Positions 8,140 to 17,109 of a DNA stretch of 64,000 bases are shown here, piece after piece. The stretch covers positions 875,307-939,306 of the forward strand of contig NZ_JAELUP010000103.1 of assembly GCF_016424485.1 (NCBI RefSeq). Reading direction: 5' to 3'. The stretch is from Paenibacillus roseus. Its GTDB lineage: Bacteria; Bacillota; Bacilli; Paenibacillales; Paenibacillaceae. The notes beneath the pieces were generated by a model. It was not told the DNA's origin and did no database searches. It saw only the letters and a list, made by a program, of their open reading frames with translations. How positions within the stretch are numbered: position 1 is the first letter of the stretch; each line of letters opens with the position of its first letter. Both the position numbers and the translations under genes were made by a program.

Positions 8140-8829
8140 TTGGACATTATATTTCACGGACATTCGAGTGTACAGATTACGTCAGGAAGCCATTCGCTTA
8201 TTATCGATCCTTTCATTACTCATAATCCGCTGGCAAAAGTCAAGGTGGAGGACATTAAGGTACAGTATGTAGTCTTGACCCACGCGCATGAGGACCATAT
8301 CGGAGATGCGGCTGCCATTGCCAAAAACAACGATGCGACAATTGTGTCTATGGTCGAACTGGCCAACTATTTCAGCTGGCAGGGCGTGAAGACACATGGG
8401 ATGAACCTTGGGGGATCGCGAGAGTTTGAATTTGGACGACTGAAGCTGACACAGGCCTTCCATAGCTCGGGTGTAACGCTTGACCAGGACAAGAACATTA
8501 TGTACATGGGTATGCCAAGCGGTCTGCTGCTAACAATCGAAGGAAAGACGATTTACCATGCAGGCGATACGGCCCTGTTTGGCGATATGAAAATGTACGG
8601 CGAGCTGAACCGTATTGATCTGGCGTTTTTGCCGATCGGAGACAATTACACGATGGGACCGGACGATGCGTTGATCGCGGCCAAATGGCTGCAGGCTGAG
8701 CTGACAGTACCGGTGCATTACAATACGTTTGATTTGCTCAAGCAGGACGGCCAGCTTTATGTGGACAGGCTGGCAGAGAACGGATTGAACGGGAAAGTCG
8801 TTCAGCCGGGTGAGTCATTTACGCTGTAA
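8140..8829 (+). CDS. UPF0173-type metal-dependent hydrolase (beta-lactamase fold)
   Basis: A 229-residue metallo-beta-lactamase-fold protein. The THAHEDHIGD motif supplies the dimetal-binding HxHxDH residues; further ligands are in FHSSG, IYHAGDTALFGD and the C-terminal VPVHYNTF. The size and motif order match the UPF0173 (YtkL-like) family, whose substrate is unknown. The start is TTG 8140, placed 8 nt after AGGAGG. An alpha/beta hydrolase gene begins 17 bp downstream, and the two are probably cotranscribed. Confidence 0.88.
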   Translation: MDIIFHGHSSVQITSGSHSLIIDPFITHNPLAKVKVEDIKVQYVVLTHAHEDHIGDAAAIAKNNDATIVSMVELANYFSWQGVKTHGMNLGGSREFEFGRLKLTQAFHSSGVTLDQDKNIMYMGMPSGLLLTIEGKTIYHAGDTALFGDMKMYGELNRIDLAFLPIGDNYTMGPDDALIAAKWLQAELTVPVHYNTFDLLKQDGQLYVDRLAENGLNGKVVQPGESFTL

Positions 8830-8846
8830 TGGAGGGTGGATAGGCA

Positions 8847-9695
8847 ATGGGAGATGAACGTTCATTTCAATATGCGACAAATTCCGCAGAGACTAGAATT
8901 ATTCGGGGCAACATTCATTATGCATCAGCAAATCAGCCGCAAGGGACAATTGTCATTATTCATGGTTTTAAAGGATTCAAGGACTGGGGCATGTTCCCGT
9001 ACGTAGCGGATCGGCTCTCTGCACAATACGATGTCATTCGATTCAATCTCTCACGCAATGGCGTAGGCGAATCTCTGACTGAATTTGACGAGCTGGAGCA
9101 GTTCGGCCGTCAGACGTTCAGCGGCGATCTTGAGGATCTGGGCGCTTTGCTGGAGCGGGTTCGGACGGGAAATCTTCCGTTGGAAGGACGGCAGCCAACT
9201 GCCGACCGACTTGTCCTTCTTGGACACAGCCGCGGGGGCGGGGAAGCGATTCTGTGGGCGCTCGATCACCCGGACACTGTTCACGGCGTCATCTCCTGGA
9301 ACGGTTCGGTCCGGTTCACGGACATCTTCGGTGAAACGGGGCTGCAGGAAATACGGGAGCGGGGAATCGCGTATACCCGGAATGCCAGAACAGGTCAGAT
9401 GATGCCGCTGGAGCGGGTGATTGCCGACGATCTGGAGCAGAATAAGGCGCGTTTTCATATCACAGAGCGGATCACGGAACTCAGGGTACCGCTTGCGCTC
9501 ATCCAGGGGGATCAGGATTACCGCAGGCTGATCGAAGGCTCTGAACAACTTGTCGAGCGAAGACCGGATATTGAATGGATTTCGATAGCGGGCGGCGATC
9601 ATACCTACGGCGCGAAGCATCCGTTCCAGGGTACGACTCCAGCCCTTGATGCCGCGATCGAGGCGACGCTCAAGGCAGTTGGCGATATTCGATAA
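8847..9695 (+). CDS. Alpha/beta-hydrolase (serine hydrolase family)
   Basis: A 282-residue alpha/beta hydrolase. IVIIHGFKGFKDW forms the oxyanion-hole HG region, GHSRGG holds the nucleophilic serine, and the last strand gives the acid (QGDQDYR) and histidine (GGDHTYGAKHPF). There is no signal peptide, so it is cytosolic. The GFKG and FNLSRNG motifs suggest the dienelactone hydrolase/acyl-peptidase-like group. The substrate is unknown. A start ATG 8847 follows GGAGGGTGG at slightly long spacing. The terminator at 9718-9764 closes the unit. Confidence 0.85.
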   Translation: MGDERSFQYATNSAETRIIRGNIHYASANQPQGTIVIIHGFKGFKDWGMFPYVADRLSAQYDVIRFNLSRNGVGESLTEFDELEQFGRQTFSGDLEDLGALLERVRTGNLPLEGRQPTADRLVLLGHSRGGGEAILWALDHPDTVHGVISWNGSVRFTDIFGETGLQEIRERGIAYTRNARTGQMMPLERVIADDLEQNKARFHITERITELRVPLALIQGDQDYRRLIEGSEQLVERRPDIEWISIAGGDHTYGAKHPFQGTTPALDAAIEATLKAVGDIR

Positions 9696-9717
9696 ATTTC
9701 AAGTTTATATGGTTAGG

Positions 9718-9764
9718 AAATCGACCACTTGTGCCCGTGATGCGGGCAGGTGGTCGATTTTTTT
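9718..9764. terminator. Terminator between the hydrolase and TetR genes
   Basis: AAATCGACCAC pairs with GTGGTCGATTT, with an inner GCCCG/CGGGC stem, and ends in TTTTTT. It can serve the plus-strand unit and partly the minus strand. Confidence 0.85.
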
Positions 9765-9823
9765 GATTGGATAAATAGCTGCTATTGCTCGTCAAGCACG
9801 GCAAAGCCGTCTGTGCTTGTCCC

Positions 9824-10444
9824 TTACTTCTCTCCGCTGTTTTCCCCGTTAAGCCCCATTGAGGTATACACGCCAAGCACCGATAGCCGGGTAAGCTGCA
9901 GAGCCATATAGTGCGGAGAGTATATCATATTTTGGGACAGCCATTTCTCAATGATGCCTTGCGTCGAATAGCTGATGTAGTCCAGCAAAATATCGAGCGG
10001 AATGAGCAGTTTTTGATCCCTGCTAATTGTGGCGCTCCGCGAATAAAAGCTGTCGCGAATGACCTCTAGCATTTTGGAGGTATAAAATGACGACGGCATT
10101 TTGCCCAACATTACGCGATAAAATGTTTCATGGGCAGCCAGGTGTTCAAAAAGCGCGACAAAATAAGGATCAGGCGTATCGAAATCAGGACGGTAGGTAT
10201 TCGTGTAGCTGAGTGACAGTTCGCTAAGCACGGATAATTTCTCTTCGACAATTTTTTGCAACAACTCCTCCTTATCGACATAATGGGCGTAAAAGGTCGA
10301 ACGGTTCACATTAGCCCGCTCTGTAATATCCCGGATAATAATGTCCTTGTATTCCTTTTCCTTGCAAAGAAACAAAAACGCTTCCACGATCATTTGCTGA
10401 GTGCGGCGAACCCGTCGATCGGCCTGCATATGGGATCCAGTCAT
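9824..10444 (-). CDS. TetR-family transcriptional regulator
   Basis: A 206-residue repressor-type protein. The N-terminal helix-turn-helix (about residues 10-55) contains MIVEAFLFLCKEKEYKDIII and ANVNRSTFYAHYVDKEELL, the classical TetR recognition region. The C-terminal ligand domain resembles the TetR_C_7 type seen in DhaS-like regulators. ATG 10444 has TAGGAGGG 7 nt upstream. It is divergent from the HpaB-like gene at 10722 across 280 bp and might regulate it; no palindromic operator was recognised. Confidence 0.88.
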   Translation of the reverse strand: MTGSHMQADRRVRRTQQMIVEAFLFLCKEKEYKDIIIRDITERANVNRSTFYAHYVDKEELLQKIVEEKLSVLSELSLSYTNTYRPDFDTPDPYFVALFEHLAAHETFYRVMLGKMPSSFYTSKMLEVIRDSFYSRSATISRDQKLLIPLDILLDYISYSTQGIIEKWLSQNMIYSPHYMALQLTRLSVLGVYTSMGLNGENSGEK

Positions 10445-10672
10445 TTTGATTCCCTCCTAGTAAACATCATATGAGATAATAATGTCGGATAAACAACAAA
10501 ACAAAGGTAAAAACTCTCTCTTACATCCGCCTACACCTAAAAACGTAACGTATGATTATGTTCAGGTATTCAGACAAATAGACTAGGCTCTGTTGGTTAT
10601 ACGGCAAAATATGAAATATTGATTGTTGCATCCGGTAGATTAATAGCTATGATAATAAATAAATTATATAAA

Positions 10673-10685
10673 ATCAATCGGAATT
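10673..10685 (+). promoter_or_regulatory. CymR-like box upstream of the HpaB-like gene
   Basis: ATCAATCGGAATT differs at one position from the ATAAANNGGAATT core reported for the cysteine regulator CymR. It lies 37 bp before the TTG start and downstream of a possible promoter with a TATGAT -10. The assignment rests on a short motif and on the sulfur-metabolism genes nearby. Confidence 0.4.
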
Positions 10686-10721
10686 AATTGATTTGATTTT
10701 ATGAGGGAGGTTCAACACATT

Positions 10722-12179
10722 TTGAGAGGAGAAAAGTTTCTCCGCAGTTTGAATGACGGGCGCAGCGTATGGCTCGAAGGGAAAAAGGTAGAGCACATTG
10801 CAGAACACTCGGCCTTCAAAGGGACGCTGGAGACCATTCGGGGACTGTTCGATACGTTGGATGACCCAGGATTAAGAGATACAGTTGGATTTAAAGTTGA
10901 GGGCCGTGACAGTTATGCTCATAGTTCCTTTCTTGTTCCATATACGCAGGAACAGCTTGCCCGCCGAAGTAAATCGTTCAGCTATTGGTCCAATGAAACG
11001 CATGGCATGATGAGCCGGCTCTCGGACTATGCCAGATCGATTATTACAGGCTGGTATGCGGCACGGGGACAGCTCAAAGCGCTCGACCCGCATTTTGAAA
11101 GCAAAATTACCTCCTATTACGAAAATGCCAGAGACAATGATCTATTTTTGACAACTGCCATTATCGATCCGCAAATCGATCGTTCCAGCAACCTGAGTGA
11201 CAGCCGTATCGCCGAGCGCTTCCTGCATGTAGTGAGGGAGACGGAAGAAGGCATCGTCGTTAGAGGGGCGAAAATGATTGCGACAGGGGCGCCTTATACA
11301 CATGATTTTGTGATCTTCTCATTCCTGAAGTTCGATGCCAAGGACGCCAAGCACGCACATGTGCTGATCGTACCGGCGAATTCGCCCGGATTGCATATTG
11401 TGTGTCGCGAGTCCTTTGCTGACGGCAGCGAGCACAACCATCCGCTTAGTTCCAAATATGATGAGATGGATGCCGTTCTGTTCTTTGATGATGTGCTGAT
11501 CCCGTGGGAGAGAGTGCTGCTGTACGGGGACTCGGAGAAGGTGCTTGCGCTGCGGGCGAATAAAACAGCCAATGCTCTCGCCTTTCACCAGAATGTCGTC
11601 CGGTTCGTGGCTAAACTGGAATTTGTCACAGGCGTTTCCATGGCGATTTCGGAGTCGATTGGCGTGACCGGCTTTCTTCATATTCAGGAGAAGCTGGGCG
11701 AGCTTATCGGACAAATTGATATTATTAAAGCATTGATTATCGCTTCCGAGACACAGGGCAAACACGATGAATCGGGCGTATACGTTCCAGAGCTGTCTTA
11801 TATCCATACCGCCCGCAATATTGGCACCAAGTTTTACCCGCGGGCAATCGAGATTTTGCAGCAGGTGGGAGGGGGCGGATTCGTTCAGGCGCCTTCCGGC
11901 ATAGAGGACTTCTACGGGCCGATTTCTAAGCTGATGCATCTCTACTTTGAAGGGGCATCGGTTAGCGCGGAGAAGAAAGTGCAACTGCTCAAACTTGCCT
12001 GGGATTTGGTCGGCAGTCCGCTAGGATCCCGGCATGAGTTGTATGAACGCTTCTATGCGGGTGATCCGGTGCGGGCTTTTGCCAACCAATATGTCGAATT
12101 TGACAAAGAACGCCTAATTGATCCGATCTGGAAGCTGCTGAAGGATACAAGCAAGAGTGGTCCGATAGCCGTGAAATAA
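10722..12179 (+). CDS. HpaB-family FADH2-dependent monooxygenase, paralogue 1
   Basis: A 485-residue protein of the 4-hydroxyphenylacetate 3-hydroxylase family, which shares the acyl-CoA dehydrogenase fold. Such enzymes use reduced flavin from a separate reductase to hydroxylate aromatic rings. Characteristic stretches are DPQIDRS, EEGIVVRGAKMIATGAPYTH, VLFFDDVLIPWERVLLYGD, GTKFYPRAIEILQQVGGGG and the C-terminal LAWDLVGSPLGSRHELYERF. TTG 10722 is chosen over ATG 10701, because GGGAGG lies between them and the paralogue at 30930 aligns from this point. It is 51 bp from ssuD. No HpaC reductase gene is in the window, and the true substrate is unknown. Confidence 0.85.
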   Translation: MRGEKFLRSLNDGRSVWLEGKKVEHIAEHSAFKGTLETIRGLFDTLDDPGLRDTVGFKVEGRDSYAHSSFLVPYTQEQLARRSKSFSYWSNETHGMMSRLSDYARSIITGWYAARGQLKALDPHFESKITSYYENARDNDLFLTTAIIDPQIDRSSNLSDSRIAERFLHVVRETEEGIVVRGAKMIATGAPYTHDFVIFSFLKFDAKDAKHAHVLIVPANSPGLHIVCRESFADGSEHNHPLSSKYDEMDAVLFFDDVLIPWERVLLYGDSEKVLALRANKTANALAFHQNVVRFVAKLEFVTGVSMAISESIGVTGFLHIQEKLGELIGQIDIIKALIIASETQGKHDESGVYVPELSYIHTARNIGTKFYPRAIEILQQVGGGGFVQAPSGIEDFYGPISKLMHLYFEGASVSAEKKVQLLKLAWDLVGSPLGSRHELYERFYAGDPVRAFANQYVEFDKERLIDPIWKLLKDTSKSGPIAVK

Positions 12180-12230
12180 TATGACATATACGGTTCCAAA
12201 AGGAACTCGGAGAGAAGAGAGGGAAATCGC

Positions 12231-13370
12231 ATGGAGCTGTTTTGGTTCATCCCGACCCATGGGGACGGGCGATATTTGGGAACAAGGGAAGGCGCGCGGG
12301 CGGTCAGCTACAACTATTGCAAGCAAATCGCCCAGGCGGCTGATGAATTGGGATTCAGCGGGGTATTGCTGCCGACAGGGAAGTCCTGTGAAGATGCCTG
12401 GATTGTAGCCTCAACACTTGTACCGGTGACGGAAAAATTAAAATTTCTGGTCGCAGTTCGACCGGGTCTCACTACCCCGACGATTTCGGCAAGGATGACG
12501 GCCACGCTGGACCGGTTTTCCAAGGGCAGACTGCTCATTAACGTAGTTACCGGGGGCGACCCGGTGGAACTGGCCGGAGATGGCTTGTTCCTGAACCATG
12601 ATGAACGTTATGAGCTGACGGACGAGTTTTTAACCATATGGCGCAGAGAACTGTCAGGAGAACAAGTGGACTACTCAGGCAAGCATCTCCAAGTGGAAGG
12701 CGGAACCGTACTCTATCCGACTATTCAGAAGCCGTATCCGCCGCTTTATTTTGGGGGATCATCGGACGCGGCCATGGACGTTGCAGCTGACCATATCGAT
12801 GTCTACTTGACCTGGGGCGAACCGCCAAGCCAGGTGGAGCAGAAAATCGAGCGCATGCGCAAGCTCGCCGCACAAAAAGGCCGCACGCTGAAATTTGGAA
12901 TTCGGCTGCATGTCATCGTCCGAGAGACGGAAGAGGAAGCATGGCAAGCTGCAGATGAACTGATTGCCCACCTGGATGAGGAGACGATTGCCTCGGCCCA
13001 GCAGATTTTTGCCAGAATGGATTCCGAAGGGCAAAGACGGATGTCGGAGCTTCATAAGGGAGATCGGTCCAAGTTGGAAATCAGCCCTAATCTGTGGGCA
13101 GGCATCGGCCTTGTCCGGGGGGGAGCGGGCACCGCTCTTGTAGGCAGTCCGGACAATGTGGCGGCCCGGATGAAGGAGTATGCGGACCTTGGCATTGAAA
13201 CCTTTATTCTATCCGGTTATCCGCATCTGGAGGAAGCATACCGGACAGCGGAACTGCTGTTTCCTAAGCTCCCGCTTGGAAAGTCGGATAAAAACGAAGA
13301 TCCGGCTTTTATCAGCCCGTTCGGAGAAATGATTGCCAGCAACAAGATTCCAGTCTATAAAAGCAAGTAA
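12231..13370 (+). CDS. ssuD: FMNH2-dependent alkanesulfonate monooxygenase
   Basis: A 379-residue luciferase-like (TIM-barrel) monooxygenase. It matches SsuD: MELFWFIPTHGDGRYLGT at the N-terminus, FSKGRLLINVVTGGDPVE, YFGGSSDAAMDVAADH and ALVGSPDNVAARMKEYADLG. SsuD cleaves C1-C14 alkanesulfonates to aldehyde and sulfite, so it supplies sulfur under limitation. Its start follows GAGAGGG. It pairs with the upstream HpaB-like gene and lacks the usual ssuABC transporter and ssuE reductase neighbours, so those partners must be encoded elsewhere. A terminator follows at 13394-13451. Confidence 0.92.
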   Translation: MELFWFIPTHGDGRYLGTREGARAVSYNYCKQIAQAADELGFSGVLLPTGKSCEDAWIVASTLVPVTEKLKFLVAVRPGLTTPTISARMTATLDRFSKGRLLINVVTGGDPVELAGDGLFLNHDERYELTDEFLTIWRRELSGEQVDYSGKHLQVEGGTVLYPTIQKPYPPLYFGGSSDAAMDVAADHIDVYLTWGEPPSQVEQKIERMRKLAAQKGRTLKFGIRLHVIVRETEEEAWQAADELIAHLDEETIASAQQIFARMDSEGQRRMSELHKGDRSKLEISPNLWAGIGLVRGGAGTALVGSPDNVAARMKEYADLGIETFILSGYPHLEEAYRTAELLFPKLPLGKSDKNEDPAFISPFGEMIASNKIPVYKSK

Positions 13371-13393
13371 CGGATTTTGGAAATTAGTATGGT

Positions 13394-13451
13394 GGGGTTG
13401 TTCATTTGAAGCCGTGAAGTAACATGCGGCGGATAAGGGACAACCTTTTTT
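13394..13451 (+). terminator. Terminator after ssuD
   Basis: GGTTGTTC (13396-13403) pairs with GGACAACC (13438-13445), with an inner GCCG/CGGC stem, and is followed by TTTTTT. Confidence 0.75.
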
Positions 13452-13575
13452 ACGATTATCTTTGCTTGCAGGCAGGACTGAGCGATTCATTGGCGTATTA
13501 AGTTTGAAGACATAAAAAGGTGTGTACAATGCTAACAAGGCCAATTATTCATCTTTTTTGCAAAAGGAGGGGATT

Positions 13576-14712
13576 ATGATAGTGATTGCAACATTCTGGA
13601 TAATCGCCGGTTGGCTGTGCGGCTGGATGCTGCTGCTCTCCATGCGTCTTCTCAAGCCGCCGGAACGTTATCCTGTGCAGATTGGGCAGCAGAGCGGCAT
13701 GGGGAAGGATTATATGTTGACGTTGCCCGCAATGTCGGTTGTGATACCCGCCCGGAATGCGCCCGACAAAATCGGGGCGCTGTTGTCCTCGCTTGCGAAG
13801 CAGACGCTGCGTCCTGCGGAAATGATTGTCGTTGTCGACGCCGCCGAAGATGAGACTGCCATTATTGCAGCAGCCTCGGGCGCATCCGTGGTGACCGCTG
13901 GGGAATCGCCGGAAGGCTGGGCAGACAAAAGCTGGGCATGCTGGCGCGGAGCCCATGCTGCCAAAGGGGAGGTGCTGGTCTTCCTTGATGCAGATACTGT
14001 GCTGGAGGCGGATGGGCTGGAGAGGCTTGGGCTGGCGTTCCAAGAGAAGGGCGGTTTTTTGTCCGTACAGCCTTATCACTGGATGAAGCGGGCTTATGAA
14101 CGATTGTCCGCCTTCTTTAATCTGATTGTCGTGTTTTCCGTTGGCAGTGGGCAGGAAGGCGGCGCTTTCGGTCCCTGCGTTGTGTGCGGAAGGGAAATGT
14201 ACATGGATGCCGGCGGTCATCAAGCGGTGAGCGGTGAAGCGCTGGAAAACTATCATTTGGGCATCGTATTCAAGCGGCAAGGGATGCAAGTCTCAAACCG
14301 GCTGGGCAGGGGATTGATCGCTTCCAGGATGTTTCCTGACGGATTGACCGGACTGATTGGCGGCTCGCGCAATAGTTTTTCCGGAGGGATTTTCGCAACT
14401 TCTCCGATCAAGCTGATGGCAATCAGCATATGGATTGCGGGGGCCGTATCAGCAGTAACGCAATGGCTGGCTATTGGTGCCGACCCTTCTGGTCCGGCTG
14501 TCCTTGCAGGCGCGCTTTTTTATCTTGCGTATGCGATTCAGATTGTGATGATGCTCAGATATGCTGGAAATTTCAGCTTTGCCGGGCTGCTGTTCCCGCT
14601 CCCGCTGTTGGTGTTCCTGCTTGCATTCATCCTCTTGGTCTATCGAACCTTTGCCCGCGGCAGAGGCAATTGGAAAGGCAGCAGGTCAGGTCCTGCAGGA
14701 CAAGCGGAATAA
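13576..14712 (+). CDS. Membrane family-2 glycosyltransferase
   Basis: A 378-residue GT-A glycosyltransferase with membrane anchors. There is one N-terminal helix (about residues 1-22), then the catalytic domain with SVVIPARNAPDKIGALLSSL, a DADT donor-binding DxD equivalent in LVFLDADTVL, and GEALENYHLG towards the end of the domain. Two or three C-terminal helices follow. The order resembles CrtQ-type carotenoid (diaponeurosporenoate) glycosyltransferases, but no carotenoid genes are nearby, so the acceptor is open. ATG 13576 follows AAAGGAGGGG, and the longer frame from 13522 has no such site. Confidence 0.82.
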   Translation: MIVIATFWIIAGWLCGWMLLLSMRLLKPPERYPVQIGQQSGMGKDYMLTLPAMSVVIPARNAPDKIGALLSSLAKQTLRPAEMIVVVDAAEDETAIIAAASGASVVTAGESPEGWADKSWACWRGAHAAKGEVLVFLDADTVLEADGLERLGLAFQEKGGFLSVQPYHWMKRAYERLSAFFNLIVVFSVGSGQEGGAFGPCVVCGREMYMDAGGHQAVSGEALENYHLGIVFKRQGMQVSNRLGRGLIASRMFPDGLTGLIGGSRNSFSGGIFATSPIKLMAISIWIAGAVSAVTQWLAIGADPSGPAVLAGALFYLAYAIQIVMMLRYAGNFSFAGLLFPLPLLVFLLAFILLVYRTFARGRGNWKGSRSGPAGQAE

Positions 14713-14912
14713 GCGGCAGTTTGCTAAATGTACATTTACAAGGATAGTCAAAATGTTTTATAATGCTTATTAATGAAGGAACGGAAAATTTAATACGATT
14801 TCATTTTGGAGGAGCCTGTCACAGCGGGCTTCTCTTTGTCTTTTTCGGGTGTTTTCCGTGCTCGTGAGAGAAGCTTTGTGGTCGTGCATGTCCAATGAAG
14901 AGGAGAGAGCGG

Positions 14913-16067
14913 ATGGAATTTATTTGGTATCTGATGTTGATTTTGTTGTCCACGAAGCTGGCGGGAGATTTGGCGGTTCGTCTCGGTCAGCCAGCGGTGC
15001 TGGGCAAGCTGTTAATCGGGATCGTACTTGGTCCGGCGGTGCTCGGCTGGGTGCAGGAGGGAAGTTTCATCTATCAATTTGCTGAAATTGGCGTGCTGCT
15101 GCTCATGTTTATTGCAGGCCTTGAAACCGATCTGGAGCAACTGAAGCAGAACTGGAAGTCTGCATTTGCCGTTGCGATAGGCGGTATTATTTTACCATTC
15201 GTCGGGGGTTACAGCAGTGCGATTGGCTTTGGCTTTGACCAGCATCACGCTTTGTTCTTCGGCATTATATTCTGTGCGACATCCGTAAGCATATCCGTTC
15301 AAGTGTTGAAGGAAATGAACCAGCTCGGTTCCCGGGAAGGGACAACCATTCTGGGTGCTGCTGTAGTAGACGATGTACTGGTTGTCGTTCTGTTAGCCGT
15401 GTTGATGAGTCTGATGGGCACTGGCGGCGATATTTCACTGGGCTTGCTGATCGGCAAAAAGCTTATTTTCTTCGTCGTTATTATAATCGCAGGCTGGCTG
15501 ATTGTCCCGAGGCTGATGAAGTGGCTCGCACCGCTGCGAGTGACAGAGGCTGTCGCAAGTACAGCGCTGATCGTATGCTTTGGGTTTGCTTATTTTGCCG
15601 AATGGCTGAATATGGCGGGGATTATCGGGGCGTTCGCAGCGGGAATCGCAGTTGGGCAAACCGCGTACAAGCATACCGTGGAAAGCAAGATAGAGCCGAT
15701 CGCATATGCGGTGTTTGTTCCCGTCTTTTTTGTCAGCATCGGACTGAATGTAACCTTTGTTGGAATTGGCAGCCAGATTGGTTTCGTGATTCTAATTACA
15801 ATTGTAGCGATCATTACCAAGCTTGTCGGGGGCGGACTTGGAGCCAGATTGACCGGGTTTGGGGCTCGTTCTTCTCTGGTGATCGGGGCCGGCATGGTGT
15901 CCAGGGGAGAGGTTGCCCTGATCATTGCCGCCACCGGATTGCAGAGCGGTCTGCTGCTGCCCGAATATTTCACATCAATCATCCTGATGATAATTGCCAC
16001 AACGCTGGTCACGCCGCCGCTGCTGAAAGCATTATTCCCGAGAAAGCAAGCATCAAGCTCATCTTAA
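14913..16067 (+). CDS. Na+(K+)/H+ antiporter, CPA2 family
   Basis: A 384-residue CPA2 monovalent cation:proton antiporter with about twelve hydrophobic helices. Family signs are GQPAVLGKLLIGIVLGPAVLG at the first helices, LLMFIAGLETDLEQL, the ion-binding-region AAVVDDVLVVVLLA (two adjacent aspartates, as in NapA-type exchangers), and FVPVFFVSIGLNV. No C-terminal TrkA domain is present. ATG 14913 is preceded by GAGGAGAGAG; an in-frame ATG at 14895 is less likely. It would serve Na+ or K+ extrusion and pH homeostasis. The gene stands between unrelated neighbours. Confidence 0.9.
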   Translation: MEFIWYLMLILLSTKLAGDLAVRLGQPAVLGKLLIGIVLGPAVLGWVQEGSFIYQFAEIGVLLLMFIAGLETDLEQLKQNWKSAFAVAIGGIILPFVGGYSSAIGFGFDQHHALFFGIIFCATSVSISVQVLKEMNQLGSREGTTILGAAVVDDVLVVVLLAVLMSLMGTGGDISLGLLIGKKLIFFVVIIIAGWLIVPRLMKWLAPLRVTEAVASTALIVCFGFAYFAEWLNMAGIIGAFAAGIAVGQTAYKHTVESKIEPIAYAVFVPVFFVSIGLNVTFVGIGSQIGFVILITIVAIITKLVGGGLGARLTGFGARSSLVIGAGMVSRGEVALIIAATGLQSGLLLPEYFTSIILMIIATTLVTPPLLKALFPRKQASSSS

Positions 16068-16164
16068 AAGGATATCCGCTTCACTTGACGGCGATTTGCC
16101 GCATACAATAGCCCATAACCATAGGTTGATACCTATAATTCAATTGAAGGGCAGGGCTAAAAGC

Positions 16165-16878
16165 ATGGCAACTTCTTATATGGATTACACATCGCCGTCC
16201 GTGCGGTTTAACTATGATTTGAGCAACAATCCGCTGTATAAAAAAGATGATCGAAACTATATCAATGAATTGTCGATCAAGCAGTTAAATACGCTGGGCA
16301 ATACCTCGTTGCTCGATATATTTCTAAGCGAAGGCAATGTTATTGAACCGCATTACCATCAGAATGCCTCGGAACTCGTATATTGCATTTCCGGCGCTGC
16401 GGTCGTCTCTCTTATTAACCCGTTTACGAATGAATTGCTCAGTTATTCCATTCGGCCTGGGCAGGTGGCCAATGTGCCCCAAGGCTGGTGGCATTATGAG
16501 GTAGCTACAACGGATCATACGCATCTGCTTGCGATATTTGACGCTCCTGTCCCGGAGGTTATACTGGGCTCCGATATTTTGCGCCTGACCCCCGCCAATG
16601 TGCTGGCTCACTCCTACTGCCTGAATGAAAAAGAGGTAGAGGAAACGCTTGCCCCGATCAAGCAATCCGTGTTTATTGGACCGCCTGCAGGCTGCAAGCA
16701 AAATCAGACCCGGGCTCTAAATGCTGCCGCATACGATATCTACCCCGGCTATAATCGCCATATTGCACCGAATCCGGCCTATTTCAATTCGGGATATGAC
16801 ATCTCGCAGGGCGGCTATACGTATCCATATCCCCAGCGTCCTGTTATCGGAAACGGCGGCCGTGTTCCGCTTTATTAA
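16165..16878 (+). CDS. Cupin-domain protein
   Basis: A 237-residue protein with a cupin barrel at about residues 50-130. The first motif contains GNVIEPHYHQNASELVYCISG (metal-ligand HxH plus E) and the second GQVANVPQGWWHYEV. The C-terminal quarter is Tyr/Pro/Gly/Asn-rich and low in complexity (PYPQRP, GYDISQGGYTY), recalling coat- or surface-associated proteins. That localisation is speculative. ATG 16165 is chosen because the frame before it is not protein-like. It is preceded by a weak GAAGGGCAGGG site. No pathway can be given. Confidence 0.75.
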   Translation: MATSYMDYTSPSVRFNYDLSNNPLYKKDDRNYINELSIKQLNTLGNTSLLDIFLSEGNVIEPHYHQNASELVYCISGAAVVSLINPFTNELLSYSIRPGQVANVPQGWWHYEVATTDHTHLLAIFDAPVPEVILGSDILRLTPANVLAHSYCLNEKEVEETLAPIKQSVFIGPPAGCKQNQTRALNAAAYDIYPGYNRHIAPNPAYFNSGYDISQGGYTYPYPQRPVIGNGGRVPLY

Positions 16879-16908
16879 GGTTTTTTGCAAGGTTATGCTG
16901 AAAAATAC

Positions 16909-16936
16909 TTCACATATTTTAAAAATGGTGTATAGT
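16909..16936 (+). promoter_or_regulatory. Putative promoter upstream of the LysR gene
   Basis: TTCACA (16909-16914) and TATAGT (16931-16936) are separated by 16 bp. Transcription from here would run through the hairpin at 17001-17037 before reaching the LysR gene. Confidence 0.4.
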
Positions 16937-17000
16937 AATAATAATACTATTCCTATGAAATTAATATGCTTTTAAACCGTTGAATGTCGACCGGACAAAC

Positions 17001-17037
17001 GGAGGCGAGCAATCTTGTTTTGCTACGCCTCTCTTTT
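17001..17037 (+). terminator. Terminator or leader attenuator before the LysR gene
   Basis: GGAGGCGAGCAA pairs with TTGCTACGCCTC and is followed by TCTTTTT. It may end the cupin transcript or, if the promoter at 16909-16936 is used, attenuate LysR expression. Confidence 0.65.
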
Positions 17038-17109
17038 TACAACAGGGGCTGTCGCTGGAAAGTAGGGCGGGAGCTTCTTCTATATATGAAAACGAACGGA
17101 GGAGCAGCA

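Noticed and set aside
13549..14289. A 246-codon minus-strand frame opposite the glycosyltransferase
   Set aside because: Antisense to a well-supported gene and without recognisable domains or start signal.
15521..16111. A 196-codon frame overlapping the antiporter gene
   Set aside because: Cys/Arg-rich shadow frame of the antiporter, not protein-like.
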